From RGIG9060 sp052173655 (GTDB taxonomy: Bacteria; Spirochaetota; Spirochaetia; Treponematales; Treponemataceae): a stretch of DNA of 64,000 nucleotides. The notes under the pieces were generated by a model, which saw nothing but the letters and a program-made list of their open reading frames with translations, searched no databases and was not told the DNA's origin. The stretch spans positions 1 through 64,000 of the forward strand of contig JBQMYD010000002.1 of the NCBI GenBank assembly GCA_052173655.1. Reading direction: 5' to 3'. Positions 1 through 7,310 of this stretch are shown piece by piece; position 1 is the first letter of the stretch, and the number at the start of each line of letters is the position of its first letter. The translations under genes were made by a program, and so were the position numbers.

Positions 1-47
1 ACGCCGATGATACTGCTGTAAAGTGGGAAAGTAGGATGCTGCCAGGC
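1..47 (+). rRNA. rrf: 5S ribosomal RNA, 3' end (partial)
   Basis: The first 47 bases match the conserved 3' half of bacterial 5S rRNA: a CCGATGATACT segment, a G-rich loop and the closing GTAGG...TGCCAGGC that pairs with the 5' end of the molecule. The 5' part, and presumably 23S and 16S, lie left of the window. The gene marks the end of an rRNA operon transcribed rightwards. Confidence 0.9.
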
Positions 48-56
48 TTTTTTTTG
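44..56 (+). terminator. T-run ending the rRNA transcript
   Basis: Eight T residues (48-55) follow directly after the 5S terminus. The closing helix of 5S rRNA could act as the terminator stem, so transcription and processing probably end here. The upstream arm of the stem is outside the window, so this is inference. Confidence 0.5.
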
Positions 57-689
57 TCCGGAATCGTATTGCTTGTGTTGATTGCTTCCTGCTAGGCACT
101 TGAACCTGTTTTTTTCGCCACTCTTCATTTAACTTGTTTAGAAGATTTTTTTGATTAGTTTTTTCATAAAAAACGGCAAACTTTTAAGAAGAAAAAATAA
201 AATCACAGAGTTTTAAAATAAATACGGAAGCCGTTTAACAATAAACAGCTCCCTAACATTTTCGAGGTATCATCAGCCTGTTTATAGGGAGGGAATCCTC
301 AAAACACACCTTAAAAATACTGTTTTTTACAAAAAAAGCAATTTTTTTTCTATATTTAACTTATGTACAAAACTTTACAGCAATATTAAAAAACTTTGGA
401 AAGTTAATTTTTAATATGAATTACAGATTTACATCAATAAAAATGAAAACATTTTTGGCTTATCACGGAATAAAACAACTGCTTGCTTTAAAGATTGCCT
501 AGCTGATTTTTTATCATAAAATTTATTTTAAGCTGTTTATAGGATTGGGGTGTTTTTTTTAATCTCGGTTAATCAGTGATAAAAAAATAAAAATAATAAG
601 CGACATCAATTCTGAAATAATTAAATTTTATAAACTATTAAAAAAATTTTTACCATAAGGTTGTGAAGTTTTTTACAAGAAAAAAGTTC
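57..689. other. AT-rich non-coding gap behind the rRNA operon
   Basis: No convincing gene, tRNA or mobile element is visible here. The only structure seen is an 11-bp direct repeat CTGTTTATAGG (278-288 and 533-543), a local hairpin ACGG-AAG-CCGT (224-234), and complementary pairs ATAAACAG/CTGTTTAT (241-248 with 278-285) and CTCCCTA/TAGGGAG (249-255 with 285-291). The last two pairs can only form alternately or as a pseudoknot. This may be an unrecognised small RNA or decayed sequence. Confidence 0.5.
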
Positions 690-717
690 TTGACAGCGTA
701 AAAAAGTGATATACAAT
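690..717 (+). promoter_or_regulatory. Promoter of the CooC/HgdB/ACS-like operon
   Basis: TTGACA (690-695) and TACAAT (712-717) are separated by 16 bp, a near-consensus sigma-70 promoter. The predicted start near 724 gives a leader of about 208 nt before the first gene at 933, unusually long for this window. Confidence 0.65.
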
Positions 718-738
718 GTAGCTTGTACGGAAAAATAG

Positions 739-771
739 TGTACATGTGTATGATAACTTACATTTTGTACA
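739..771 (+). promoter_or_regulatory. Hairpin in the operon leader
   Basis: TGTACA (739-744) pairs with TGTACA (766-771), and an inner TGTA/TACA pair closes an AT-rich loop. Five T residues follow at 773-777, so a weak attenuator is possible. The AT-rich stem could equally be a protein-binding palindrome. A further GTAC lies at 725-728. Confidence 0.35.
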
Positions 772-932
772 GTTTTTCTGGCATTGTATTGCAGATGAGG
801 CAAATTATTAGGATGTAAAATCAGGTTTTTATTGTGAAATTTATAACACATGTTTGCTCGAGCATTTAATTTGCACTCTTATCTTATTTATAATTGTAAG
901 TTCCGTCTGATTATTTTTTAAGGAGTTACCGA

Positions 933-1700
933 ATGGATGAAAAAAACGCAGTTGTTATTGCTGTTGCGGGGAAGGGAGGGGTAGGAAAGACTTCTATTTC
1001 AGCTAACATTGTGCGTTGTTTGGTTGATGCTTTTCCGAATAAAAGAATATTAGCTATAGATGCTGATCCTGCAGTTGGTTTGGCAACTGCATTGGGAATT
1101 GAACCTAAAATGACAATCGATGATATAAGAAAAAATATTGTTGAAAACGTTGAGGGGGGAAATAAAAAAGAAGCAATTGAACTTCTTGGAGAAGTGAGAT
1201 ACAAAATTTTCGATGCACTTGTAGAGAAAAGCGGTTTTTCTTTTGTTGCCGTTGGGCGTCCGGAAGCTGAAGGTTGTTATTGCAAAATAAACAGTTATCT
1301 AAAGGAAGTTATTACGCTTGTTTCGGAGCAATTTGATTATGTAGTTATTGACGGAGAAGCTGGTATTGAACAAATAAATCGACGTGTAATGGAAAAAGTT
1401 ACGTATCTTATTTTGGTTACGGATCCTAGCAAAAAGGGGACGCAAGTTGTCCAAACAATAAAAAAAGTTGCGGATGAACTTGTTATGTATAAAGATATTG
1501 CTGTTATAGTAAATCGACTTTCCGATGTTTCATTAAAAGATTTTATAGATACGGGAGGAATAAAAATCTTGTCGTATATAGATAACGACAATAATTTGGC
1601 TTTATGCGATGTAAAAGGTCAAGATGTTTTGAACCTTTCGTCTGATAGTTCTATTGTGTGCGGAGTAAAAGAGGCTCTGCAAAAATTAAATATTCTTTAG
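933..1700 (+). CDS. CooC/AcsF-type maturation ATPase (MinD family)
   Basis: A 255-aa P-loop ATPase of the NifH/MinD superfamily. It has a deviant Walker A GKGGVGKTS (residues 13-21), the DAD motif (43-45), and a C-x-C pair (Cys115, Cys117) in the sequence PEAEGCYC. That pair is the signature of CooC/AcsF proteins, whose CxC binds nickel at the dimer interface and which load Ni into CO dehydrogenase or acetyl-CoA synthase. Start ATG follows AAGGAG. It is first in an operon with two HgdB-like subunits, an activase and an ACS-like protein; no CODH catalytic subunit is in the window. I infer metal insertion into, or ATP-dependent conditioning of, one of these Fe-S partners. Confidence 0.85.
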   Translation: MDEKNAVVIAVAGKGGVGKTSISANIVRCLVDAFPNKRILAIDADPAVGLATALGIEPKMTIDDIRKNIVENVEGGNKKEAIELLGEVRYKIFDALVEKSGFSFVAVGRPEAEGCYCKINSYLKEVITLVSEQFDYVVIDGEAGIEQINRRVMEKVTYLILVTDPSKKGTQVVQTIKKVADELVMYKDIAVIVNRLSDVSLKDFIDTGGIKILSYIDNDNNLALCDVKGQDVLNLSSDSSIVCGVKEALQKLNIL

Positions 1701-1711
1701 GAGGAGTCCGA

Positions 1712-2908
1712 ATGAAAGATTTGAAACATTTGGTGTATTTTGAAAAATTGTTGGAAGAGTCTCATAACGAACTTATACGGCAGGCAAAAAAAGAAGGAAA
1801 ATTGATGATAGGTTACACTTGCTACCATATGCCTGAAGTTGTGTTAAATGTAGATAACTGTGTTTCAATTAGGATGCGAGCACCAAACACGGGAGCGATG
1901 GATATTGCTTCATATTACATGTCAAATTATACTTGTGAATTTTGCCGAGCACTTTTGGAAAGAGCATTTGAAGGCGGTTTTAATTTTTTGGATGCATTTT
2001 GTGCAGTAGATGCTTGTGCCATGATGAACCGTATGGCAGAAAATACAGAGTTGCTTAAGTTAATTCCAAATGAAAAATTTTTTGTAACACATGCGGATAT
2101 CCCGTACAAAGTTGAAGATTACAGTATTGAACATCATGTAGTCCAAATACGCAAGAGAGTTCTTGAGCAGCTGCATTCGGTGTATGGAGTTGATATATCT
2201 GATAGTGCTTTACGTGATGCAGTTAAAAGACATAATGAAGTTTGCAAGATTATTTCAGAGATTTCAGAGTTACGAAAGCTGGAAAATCCTCCAATAACAG
2301 GTTATGAGTTTCACGTAATAACAATGGCGACATATTCTTGTCCAAAATATCTGATAATTGATAAATTACGAGAAACTTTAGAAGAGATAAAAAACAGACA
2401 AGTTGAAGACAAACCTTGGTACAGAGCTCGTGTTGTTTTGGTAGGCAGTGAAGTAGATGACTTGAGTTTCACAAAATTAATTGAAGACTGCGGGGTTATG
2501 ATTGTTGCCGACAGGTATTGTTTCGGTTCAATTCCGGGACGTGAAGTTATTGAATTGAATGACACGGAAGATGTACTTACCCAAATTTGCAGACATTATT
2601 TGCAAACAAGTGAGTGTCCTCGTTTTATGAGTAATAGTAAAGTAAAACAGAGATTCAACACAGCTGACAGGCTTTTAAAAGAATACAATGCTGAAGGTAT
2701 AATTTACGAACAAATAAAGTTTTGTGATTTCTGGGGATTTGAACGGGCTTTGGCAAGTCATGTACTTACAAAAGATTATGGTCACAATGTTTTGTCTATA
2801 GACCGTCCATACGTATCAAGAAGTTCGGGACAATTAAGAACAAGAATACAAGCTTTTGTTGAAAGTCTTGAGATCAAAAGAATTCAAAAAGAAAGCGAGG
2901 GTGCATAA
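1712..2908 (+). CDS. 2-hydroxyacyl-CoA dehydratase D (HgdB/DCCP) family protein, subunit 1
   Basis: 398 aa from the ATG at 1712, which has GGAGG about 6 nt upstream; an in-frame start farther 5' would overlap the preceding gene and was rejected. The fold is that of HgdB-family Fe-S subunits, which receive electrons from an ATP-driven activase and hold a [4Fe-4S] or double-cubane cluster. It is Cys-rich, with candidate ligands Cys37 (in GYTCYHMPE), Cys75/Cys78 (CEFC), Cys97, Cys102 and Cys338 (IKFCDFW). Family members dehydrate 2-hydroxyacyl-CoAs, reduce benzoyl-CoA, or are double-cubane proteins of unclear role. The substrate here cannot be read from sequence. It ends one base into the next gene. 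Confidence 0.82.
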   Translation: MKDLKHLVYFEKLLEESHNELIRQAKKEGKLMIGYTCYHMPEVVLNVDNCVSIRMRAPNTGAMDIASYYMSNYTCEFCRALLERAFEGGFNFLDAFCAVDACAMMNRMAENTELLKLIPNEKFFVTHADIPYKVEDYSIEHHVVQIRKRVLEQLHSVYGVDISDSALRDAVKRHNEVCKIISEISELRKLENPPITGYEFHVITMATYSCPKYLIIDKLRETLEEIKNRQVEDKPWYRARVVLVGSEVDDLSFTKLIEDCGVMIVADRYCFGSIPGREVIELNDTEDVLTQICRHYLQTSECPRFMSNSKVKQRFNTADRLLKEYNAEGIIYEQIKFCDFWGFERALASHVLTKDYGHNVLSIDRPYVSRSSGQLRTRIQAFVESLEIKRIQKESEGA

Positions 2909-4488
2909 TGAAAAAAGAAAAATTTAGACAAAGCTTTTGGGACTGGCTTACCTACGGCGATAGGAGGCTGGGGGTGTTGTTCAAAGAAGGCAGAATGGCT
3001 TTTTGCCGAAGAGAATGGCGAGGTGTGAAGAGTACTTTCATTGATTATATCAACTGGCTAAAATTATGGGGAGTGTTGATAGCTTTTACGATGAAAGCTC
3101 CGTTTGCTATCGGTATGGCATTTTTTAAATACCGTTGGTTGGCTTCCTATTTGTCTGTTCCTGCTTTTGTAGATAGAAATTCTATGGGATTAAGAGGTGC
3201 TCATCTTGAAATCTGTCACATCAATTTTAGGACAATTATTGCACAGGGAACTGTTTATATTGCAAATTTGATCAAAGCCGATAAAACTTTGGGAAAAAAT
3301 AAACGTCTTTCAAAAAAAATGGTGTTGTTTGATGAAATGACAATGTCTCAGATTATGGCAGGTTTTCCGAATTTGGTTGGTGTTCCTTATCAGCTTATGC
3401 CGGTATTTTTGGTTTCAGAAATAGATCAGCTTTCATGTATTCCGTATATTGACGCTGTCGAAAGTTATGGTTTGCCTTCAGATACTTGTCCTGTTCCTAC
3501 CAGCGAGGCCGGAGCTGCCATTTTGGGAGCTTTTCCTCCGTGTGGAGCCTGTTTTATTTCAAGTACAATGCCTTGTGACGGAAGTGTTATGGCTTCTGCA
3601 TTTCAAGAAAGGGGAATGGATATTCCTGTGTTCCCATTGTCTTTTCCTGTTCGTTATAGGGATGAAGAAACTTTGCAATATGCCGTTGAGGATGTAAAAA
3701 AATGTATTGAATTTATTGAGCAGAAAACAAATGCAAAATTTGACTGGGATGCATATTACAAAAATATTTCTCGCTTTAATACAGAGAATTTAATGGAACA
3801 GGAAAGATGGGAGATTAACAAAACTAATTTGCCTGTTGTTACAGGCTCTTCCTTGGGATTGTTCAGAGAGTTTGCATATCAGATTGAAGGTGGGCTTGGA
3901 GATGATTTTTTAAAGGCTTACAAGAAAGTCAACAAGATTATGTACAATGTTCACAAGCGAAAGAAAAATTTTGGTAGGCAAACTCGGTTTAGAGGAATCG
4001 TATGGAGTTGTCCTGCACATTTTTATGCGAACTTTTCTACATGGCTTCAGTGTTGTTGGGGTATTACAGTTTTGGCGGATATGGAAGTTCTTAATTTTAC
4101 AAAGCAGCTTAATGTTGATAACAAAGAAGAGGCTTTTAAGGATTTAGCAAGATTGTATGAGCGAATGGTCATGAGAAAACATACAAACGGCGGTTATGAA
4201 AATGTTCTGCCGGAATTATGGAGAGTTGTAGAAGAGTTCAAAGCGGATATAGTAATTATGTACCAGCATGTGGCTTGTAAAACTATGGTTGGTCTTCAAG
4301 GATTATTTGATGAGCAAGCTAGAGAAAGAGGGGTTCATCTTATTTGGGTTCCTCATGATTTGATGGATCCTCGTACTATTTCCAGACGTGAAATGCGTGA
4401 GTGTGTAAGCAGATATATGCAGTCTGTAATGCAAGCAGAACCGATAGATCCAAGTCTTATGGATATTGAAGACACTGCAACTTGGTAA
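2908..4488 (+). CDS. 2-hydroxyacyl-CoA dehydratase D family protein, subunit 2 (N-terminally extended)
   Basis: A 526-aa HgdB-family protein with roughly 90 extra N-terminal residues rich in aromatic and basic side chains, including two amphipathic or hydrophobic stretches (about 47-85) that could lie against a membrane. The HgdB-like core follows, with Cys177, Cys194, Cys212/Cys215 (CGAC) and Cys223, plus later SCPAHF, QCCWG and HVACKT cysteines. The start overlaps the upstream stop by one base (TAATG) with GAGGG before it, implying translational coupling. It probably forms a heterodimer with subunit 1. Both length and extension are unlike the ~380-480 aa of ordinary dehydratase subunits. 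Confidence 0.78.
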   Translation: MKKEKFRQSFWDWLTYGDRRLGVLFKEGRMAFCRREWRGVKSTFIDYINWLKLWGVLIAFTMKAPFAIGMAFFKYRWLASYLSVPAFVDRNSMGLRGAHLEICHINFRTIIAQGTVYIANLIKADKTLGKNKRLSKKMVLFDEMTMSQIMAGFPNLVGVPYQLMPVFLVSEIDQLSCIPYIDAVESYGLPSDTCPVPTSEAGAAILGAFPPCGACFISSTMPCDGSVMASAFQERGMDIPVFPLSFPVRYRDEETLQYAVEDVKKCIEFIEQKTNAKFDWDAYYKNISRFNTENLMEQERWEINKTNLPVVTGSSLGLFREFAYQIEGGLGDDFLKAYKKVNKIMYNVHKRKKNFGRQTRFRGIVWSCPAHFYANFSTWLQCCWGITVLADMEVLNFTKQLNVDNKEEAFKDLARLYERMVMRKHTNGGYENVLPELWRVVEEFKADIVIMYQHVACKTMVGLQGLFDEQARERGVHLIWVPHDLMDPRTISRREMRECVSRYMQSVMQAEPIDPSLMDIEDTATW

Positions 4489-4524
4489 GTTAAAAGTTGC
4501 CATACAAGATTTTAGGAGGATTAT

Positions 4525-5349
4525 ATGAGTGAGTATTATTTTGGCGGATGTGATGTTGGTTCAACATATACTAAGTGTGTGATTTTGGATGAAACCGGAA
4601 AAATTATAGCACATACAACACAGAGGAGTAAGATGAATGCTGAAGCGTCGGCAAGGGGTGCTATGGAAGAAGTTCTTGCAAATATTTCCGCTGTAAAAGA
4701 TTCCAAAGATTTAACATATCTGATCGGAACCGGATATGGAAGGAATAAAGTACCTTTTGCAGATGAAAATATTTCGGAAATCAGCTGTCATGCTATGGGA
4801 GTTCACGTTACAAATCCTGCGGTAAAAGCAATCATTGATATCGGAGGGCAGGATGTAAAAGGAATTGCCATTGATACAGATGGAACTGTTAAAAACTTTG
4901 CAATGAATGATAAATGTGCTGCAGGAACAGGACGTTTTTATGAAGCTATGGCAAATGCTTTTGAAATGACTTTGCCGGAATTTTCAAAATTGTCGCTTGA
5001 TGCTGAAAATATTATTCCTATAACTGCACAGTGTACCGTGTTTGCAGAAAGCGAAGTTATTACCCTTGTAGGAGAAGGAAAACCTATGGCAGAAATTGCT
5101 GCAGGAATTCAAATGGCAGTTGCAAAACGATGCTTTGTTATGGCAAAAAAAGCGGGAGCTACGGATAGTATAACTCTTACCGGTGGATGTGCAAAAAATA
5201 TAGGACTAAAAAAAGCAATAGAGCATGTGCTTAAACTAAAAGTTGTTGAACTTGATATTGATCCTCAATTGATGGGAGCTTTGGGTGCAGCTGAATTTGC
5301 ACGTCAAAAAGGAATGTCAATGCTTTCCAAAAAATCAAAGGAGGCTTAG
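4525..5349 (+). CDS. ASKHA-type ATP-dependent activase (HgdC/BcrA-BcrD-like)
   Basis: A 274-aa acyl-CoA dehydratase activator. ASKHA nucleotide-binding motifs are present: DVGSTYTK (10-17), TGYGR (69-73), DIGGQDVK (105-112) and TGGCAKN (219-225). The two conserved cysteines that hold one [4Fe-4S] cluster across the homodimer are Cys131 (NDKCAAGTG) and Cys170 (QCTVFAESE). Such proteins hydrolyse ATP to push a low-potential electron onto an HgdB-type partner, here presumably the two preceding gene products. The start ATG has TAGGAGG 6-7 nt upstream. The 36-nt gap to the upstream gene shows no terminator. Confidence 0.92.
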   Translation: MSEYYFGGCDVGSTYTKCVILDETGKIIAHTTQRSKMNAEASARGAMEEVLANISAVKDSKDLTYLIGTGYGRNKVPFADENISEISCHAMGVHVTNPAVKAIIDIGGQDVKGIAIDTDGTVKNFAMNDKCAAGTGRFYEAMANAFEMTLPEFSKLSLDAENIIPITAQCTVFAESEVITLVGEGKPMAEIAAGIQMAVAKRCFVMAKKAGATDSITLTGGCAKNIGLKKAIEHVLKLKVVELDIDPQLMGALGAAEFARQKGMSMLSKKSKEA

Positions 5350-5351
5350 TC

Positions 5352-5513
5352 ATGGCTTGGTATTGGATTGTACTGATTGTGCTGGGTGCGTTTTTTTTGC
5401 TGACGTTTATAATCTTTATCAGTAATTTAGATATGAAGTTGGTTGCAGTTATTTATAAATTTTTGCAAAAGTTTCATGATAAACTCGATAGCAAAAAGGA
5501 AGATATATTTTAA
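5352..5513 (+). CDS. Small single-span membrane protein of the operon
   Basis: A 53-aa reading frame between the activase and the ACS-like gene, starting 2 nt after one stop (AAAGGAGG ahead of the ATG) and overlapping the next ATG by one base. It begins MAWYWIVLIVLGAFFLLTF, a strong hydrophobic helix (about 3-24), followed by a basic amphipathic tail ending KKEDIF. There are no cysteines. Tight coupling on both sides argues that it is real. It may anchor the Fe-S complex to the membrane. No homologue recognised. Confidence 0.7.
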   Translation: MAWYWIVLIVLGAFFLLTFIIFISNLDMKLVAVIYKFLQKFHDKLDSKKEDIF

Positions 5514-6232
5514 TGAAGCTTTATGACAGCCTTATAAAAGATGTATACCATGTTTTAGAAAATTCTCCTTCTCAAACTTGGGATTTTAATCCGAAAAAAG
5601 GTTGGAATGATCTTGGTGAACATGAAGTTGTGTTGCTGCATGACAGTGCTTTTGAAATGGGAGGCAGTGGTTTTGCAGCAGCAAATTGTTTATGTGTTAC
5701 GGAAGATAAAGAGCTTGTGGGAAAGGACAGAATACTGTTGTTTGGAGAAGATATAAGTGATATAAAACAAGACTGTCCTTTTGCCCGCATAACGCTGGTT
5801 AGCGTTGAGAATATGAGCGGCGATGAAGATGATTTATACCGCCAGATAAAAAATATTGAATTTGCAAAGTATCATATTTATCCTGAAGGCTACATGATGC
5901 GGATTTCTTCTGAAAATTACCGGGAGCAGGTTCGTATAAGTAAAGAAGCTGTAAAAAAGAAAATTAGTTTTGAGAATATCGGAAATAATTTTATTTCACG
6001 ATATAAGCAGGATAGCTTGGTAAAGAATGTATGCATAATCTTTATTACCGGAAGTGATGTCATCGATAAAATTTCAATTCTTGCAAAAAAGGCAAACGAT
6101 ACTACTTGTGCGCTTTGCCATATAATGGACGGAATTTCTACAGATTGTTCTGCTTGTAATTTAAAAGAAATATGCAAAGAAGTTGAAGGTTTAAAAGAAC
6201 TTCATTTTAAACACAACAAAAAAAATAAGTAA
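5513..6232 (+). CDS. Truncated acetyl-CoA synthase (CdhC/AcsB)-like protein
   Basis: 239 aa. The stretch from EMGG (48-51) to about residue 178 lines up by eye with the central domain of the acetyl-CoA synthase beta subunit. The clearest match is VRISKEAVKKKISFENIG (140-157), compared with the RVSKDAVAKGFRFKNYG segment I recall from AcsB, followed by a VCIIFIT strand. Near the C-terminus are Cys199, Cys202, Cys212, Cys215 and Cys221; the C-x2-C-x9-C part resembles the [4Fe-4S] half of the ACS A-cluster. The protein stops there, so the C-terminal Ni-binding CGC region and the N-terminal CODH-contact domain of full ACS are missing. It cannot be an ordinary ACS. A scaffold or electron-transfer role beside the HgdB pair is inference. 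Confidence 0.7.
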   Translation: MKLYDSLIKDVYHVLENSPSQTWDFNPKKGWNDLGEHEVVLLHDSAFEMGGSGFAAANCLCVTEDKELVGKDRILLFGEDISDIKQDCPFARITLVSVENMSGDEDDLYRQIKNIEFAKYHIYPEGYMMRISSENYREQVRISKEAVKKKISFENIGNNFISRYKQDSLVKNVCIIFITGSDVIDKISILAKKANDTTCALCHIMDGISTDCSACNLKEICKEVEGLKELHFKHNKKNK

Positions 6233-6401
6233 ATTAACAAAACTCTAAAAAGTTTTATAGCAAATTTTTGACAAAATCAAATGAAAATATCAAAAATTTT
6301 GTGTCTTATTTTTTAAATGTCCTATATTTGAGTATTTTGGACGTACTTGCTGTACTGTTTCTTTTAATGATGTTAGAATACTAATTTTGTAAGGAGATTT
6401 T

Positions 6402-6908
6402 ATGATAAAAGGAATTGTTTATACTTCTGAAACAGGTCATAGCAAGGAGTATGCAGAGTTGTTAGGAAAGCAAACTGGTCTGAAAGTTTTTCCGCTTGAT
6501 GATGTAGATTTAGAGAAAGGTTCCCAAATTATTTATTTTGGCTGGATCTGTGCCGGAAAAATTAAGGGCTTTGATAAAGCTGCAAAAAACTACGAAGTTA
6601 AGGCAGTTTGTGGTGTAGGAATGGGGCCTGCAAGTAAGGTGCTTGAAGAGAAAATTTCTAAAACGCTAAAAAATAAAACTATTGCATTTTTTTATCTACA
6701 AGGGGGATTGCAATTGCAAAAACTTTCCGGTTTGAATAAATTCATAATGATACTTGTATCTAAATCAATACGAAAGTCCATTGAAGCAAAAAATTCTCTT
6801 TTAGAAGATGATAAACTCATTCTAAAAATGGTAAATGAGGGTGCTTCTGTAGTAAAGGAAAGTAGCCTTAGTTCAATTATGGATTGGTATACAAAAAACA
6901 ATCGGTAA
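6402..6908 (+). CDS. Flavodoxin-like protein
   Basis: 168 aa with an N-terminal flavodoxin fold. The phosphate-binding loop is YTSETGHSKEYA (7-18), followed by DLEKGSQIIYFGWICAGKI, where flavodoxin-domain proteins contact the FMN ring. The last ~60 residues are basic and helical and outside the core. Start ATG follows AAGGAG with 6-7 nt spacing. It sits 170 nt after the Fe-S operon, probably with its own promoter. Electron donation to the activase is an attractive inference, since such activases are reduced by ferredoxin or flavodoxin, but co-transcription is not evident. A strong terminator follows. Confidence 0.75.
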   Translation: MIKGIVYTSETGHSKEYAELLGKQTGLKVFPLDDVDLEKGSQIIYFGWICAGKIKGFDKAAKNYEVKAVCGVGMGPASKVLEEKISKTLKNKTIAFFYLQGGLQLQKLSGLNKFIMILVSKSIRKSIEAKNSLLEDDKLILKMVNEGASVVKESSLSSIMDWYTKNNR

Positions 6909-6989
6909 TGAATAGTTAAAAATCTATAAGACTTTCAATATTTAAAGATAAAAACTTTGGAAGTCTTGCTATAAAATCGTAAAAGACAA

Positions 6990-7029
6990 AAAAAAAGAAC
7001 CGAAAAGGAGGAAATCGGTTCTTTTTTTG
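6990..7029. terminator. Rho-independent terminator (bidirectional)
   Basis: GAACCGA (6997-7003) pairs with TCGGTTC (7015-7021), extended by flanking A-run/T-run pairing, with an 11-nt loop and TTTTTTT (7022-7028) behind. It ends the flavodoxin transcript. Confidence 0.85.
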
Positions 7030-7116
7030 TATTGCTGTATGTATTGAATATACAAGAATTTAAAAAAAAAGTCAATAGAATATAGAAAAAAATGTATTTT
7101 TTTTGAAAATTTTGCA

Positions 7117-7148
7117 TTATAAGCAATAATTTGCTTTTTATAAGCAAT
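7117..7148. repeat. Direct repeat TTATAAGCAAT, 21 bp apart
   Basis: Two identical 11-bp copies at 7117-7127 and 7138-7148 are offset by 21 bp, i.e. two helical turns. They lie about 60-110 bp upstream of the promoter of the DUF2804 gene, as expected for tandem activator sites. No known regulator is implied. Confidence 0.45.
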
Positions 7149-7206
7149 GGCTGTAAAAAACTTGCAGGAAATCTTGAGTAAGTAAAAAATATTATAAAAA
7201 TAAGAG

Positions 7207-7235
7207 TTGTTCACTGCAAGAAAGGGCGTTATAAT
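7207..7235 (+). promoter_or_regulatory. Promoter of the DUF2804 gene
   Basis: TTGTTC (7207-7212) and TATAAT (7230-7235) are separated by 17 bp, giving a start near 7242 and a leader of about 69 nt. Confidence 0.6.
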
Positions 7236-7310
7236 ATTTAAAAAGGAAAGCTATTTTTTATAGTTTAATTTTATTGATACGTAATTTATTAGGAGGCAAT
7301 TTGAGCAACT

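Noticed and set aside
621..851. 76-aa minus-strand frame in the leader region
   Set aside because: It covers the operon promoter and leader, has no ribosome-binding site, and its composition is that of random AT-rich sequence.
1658..1711. Longer start for the first HgdB-like gene
   Set aside because: It would overlap the CooC-like gene by 43 nt; the ATG at 1712 has GGAGG at proper spacing.
933..6232. Complete Wood-Ljungdahl CODH/ACS locus
   Set aside because: No CODH catalytic subunit, corrinoid protein or methyltransferase is present, and the ACS-like protein lacks the nickel-binding C-terminus.
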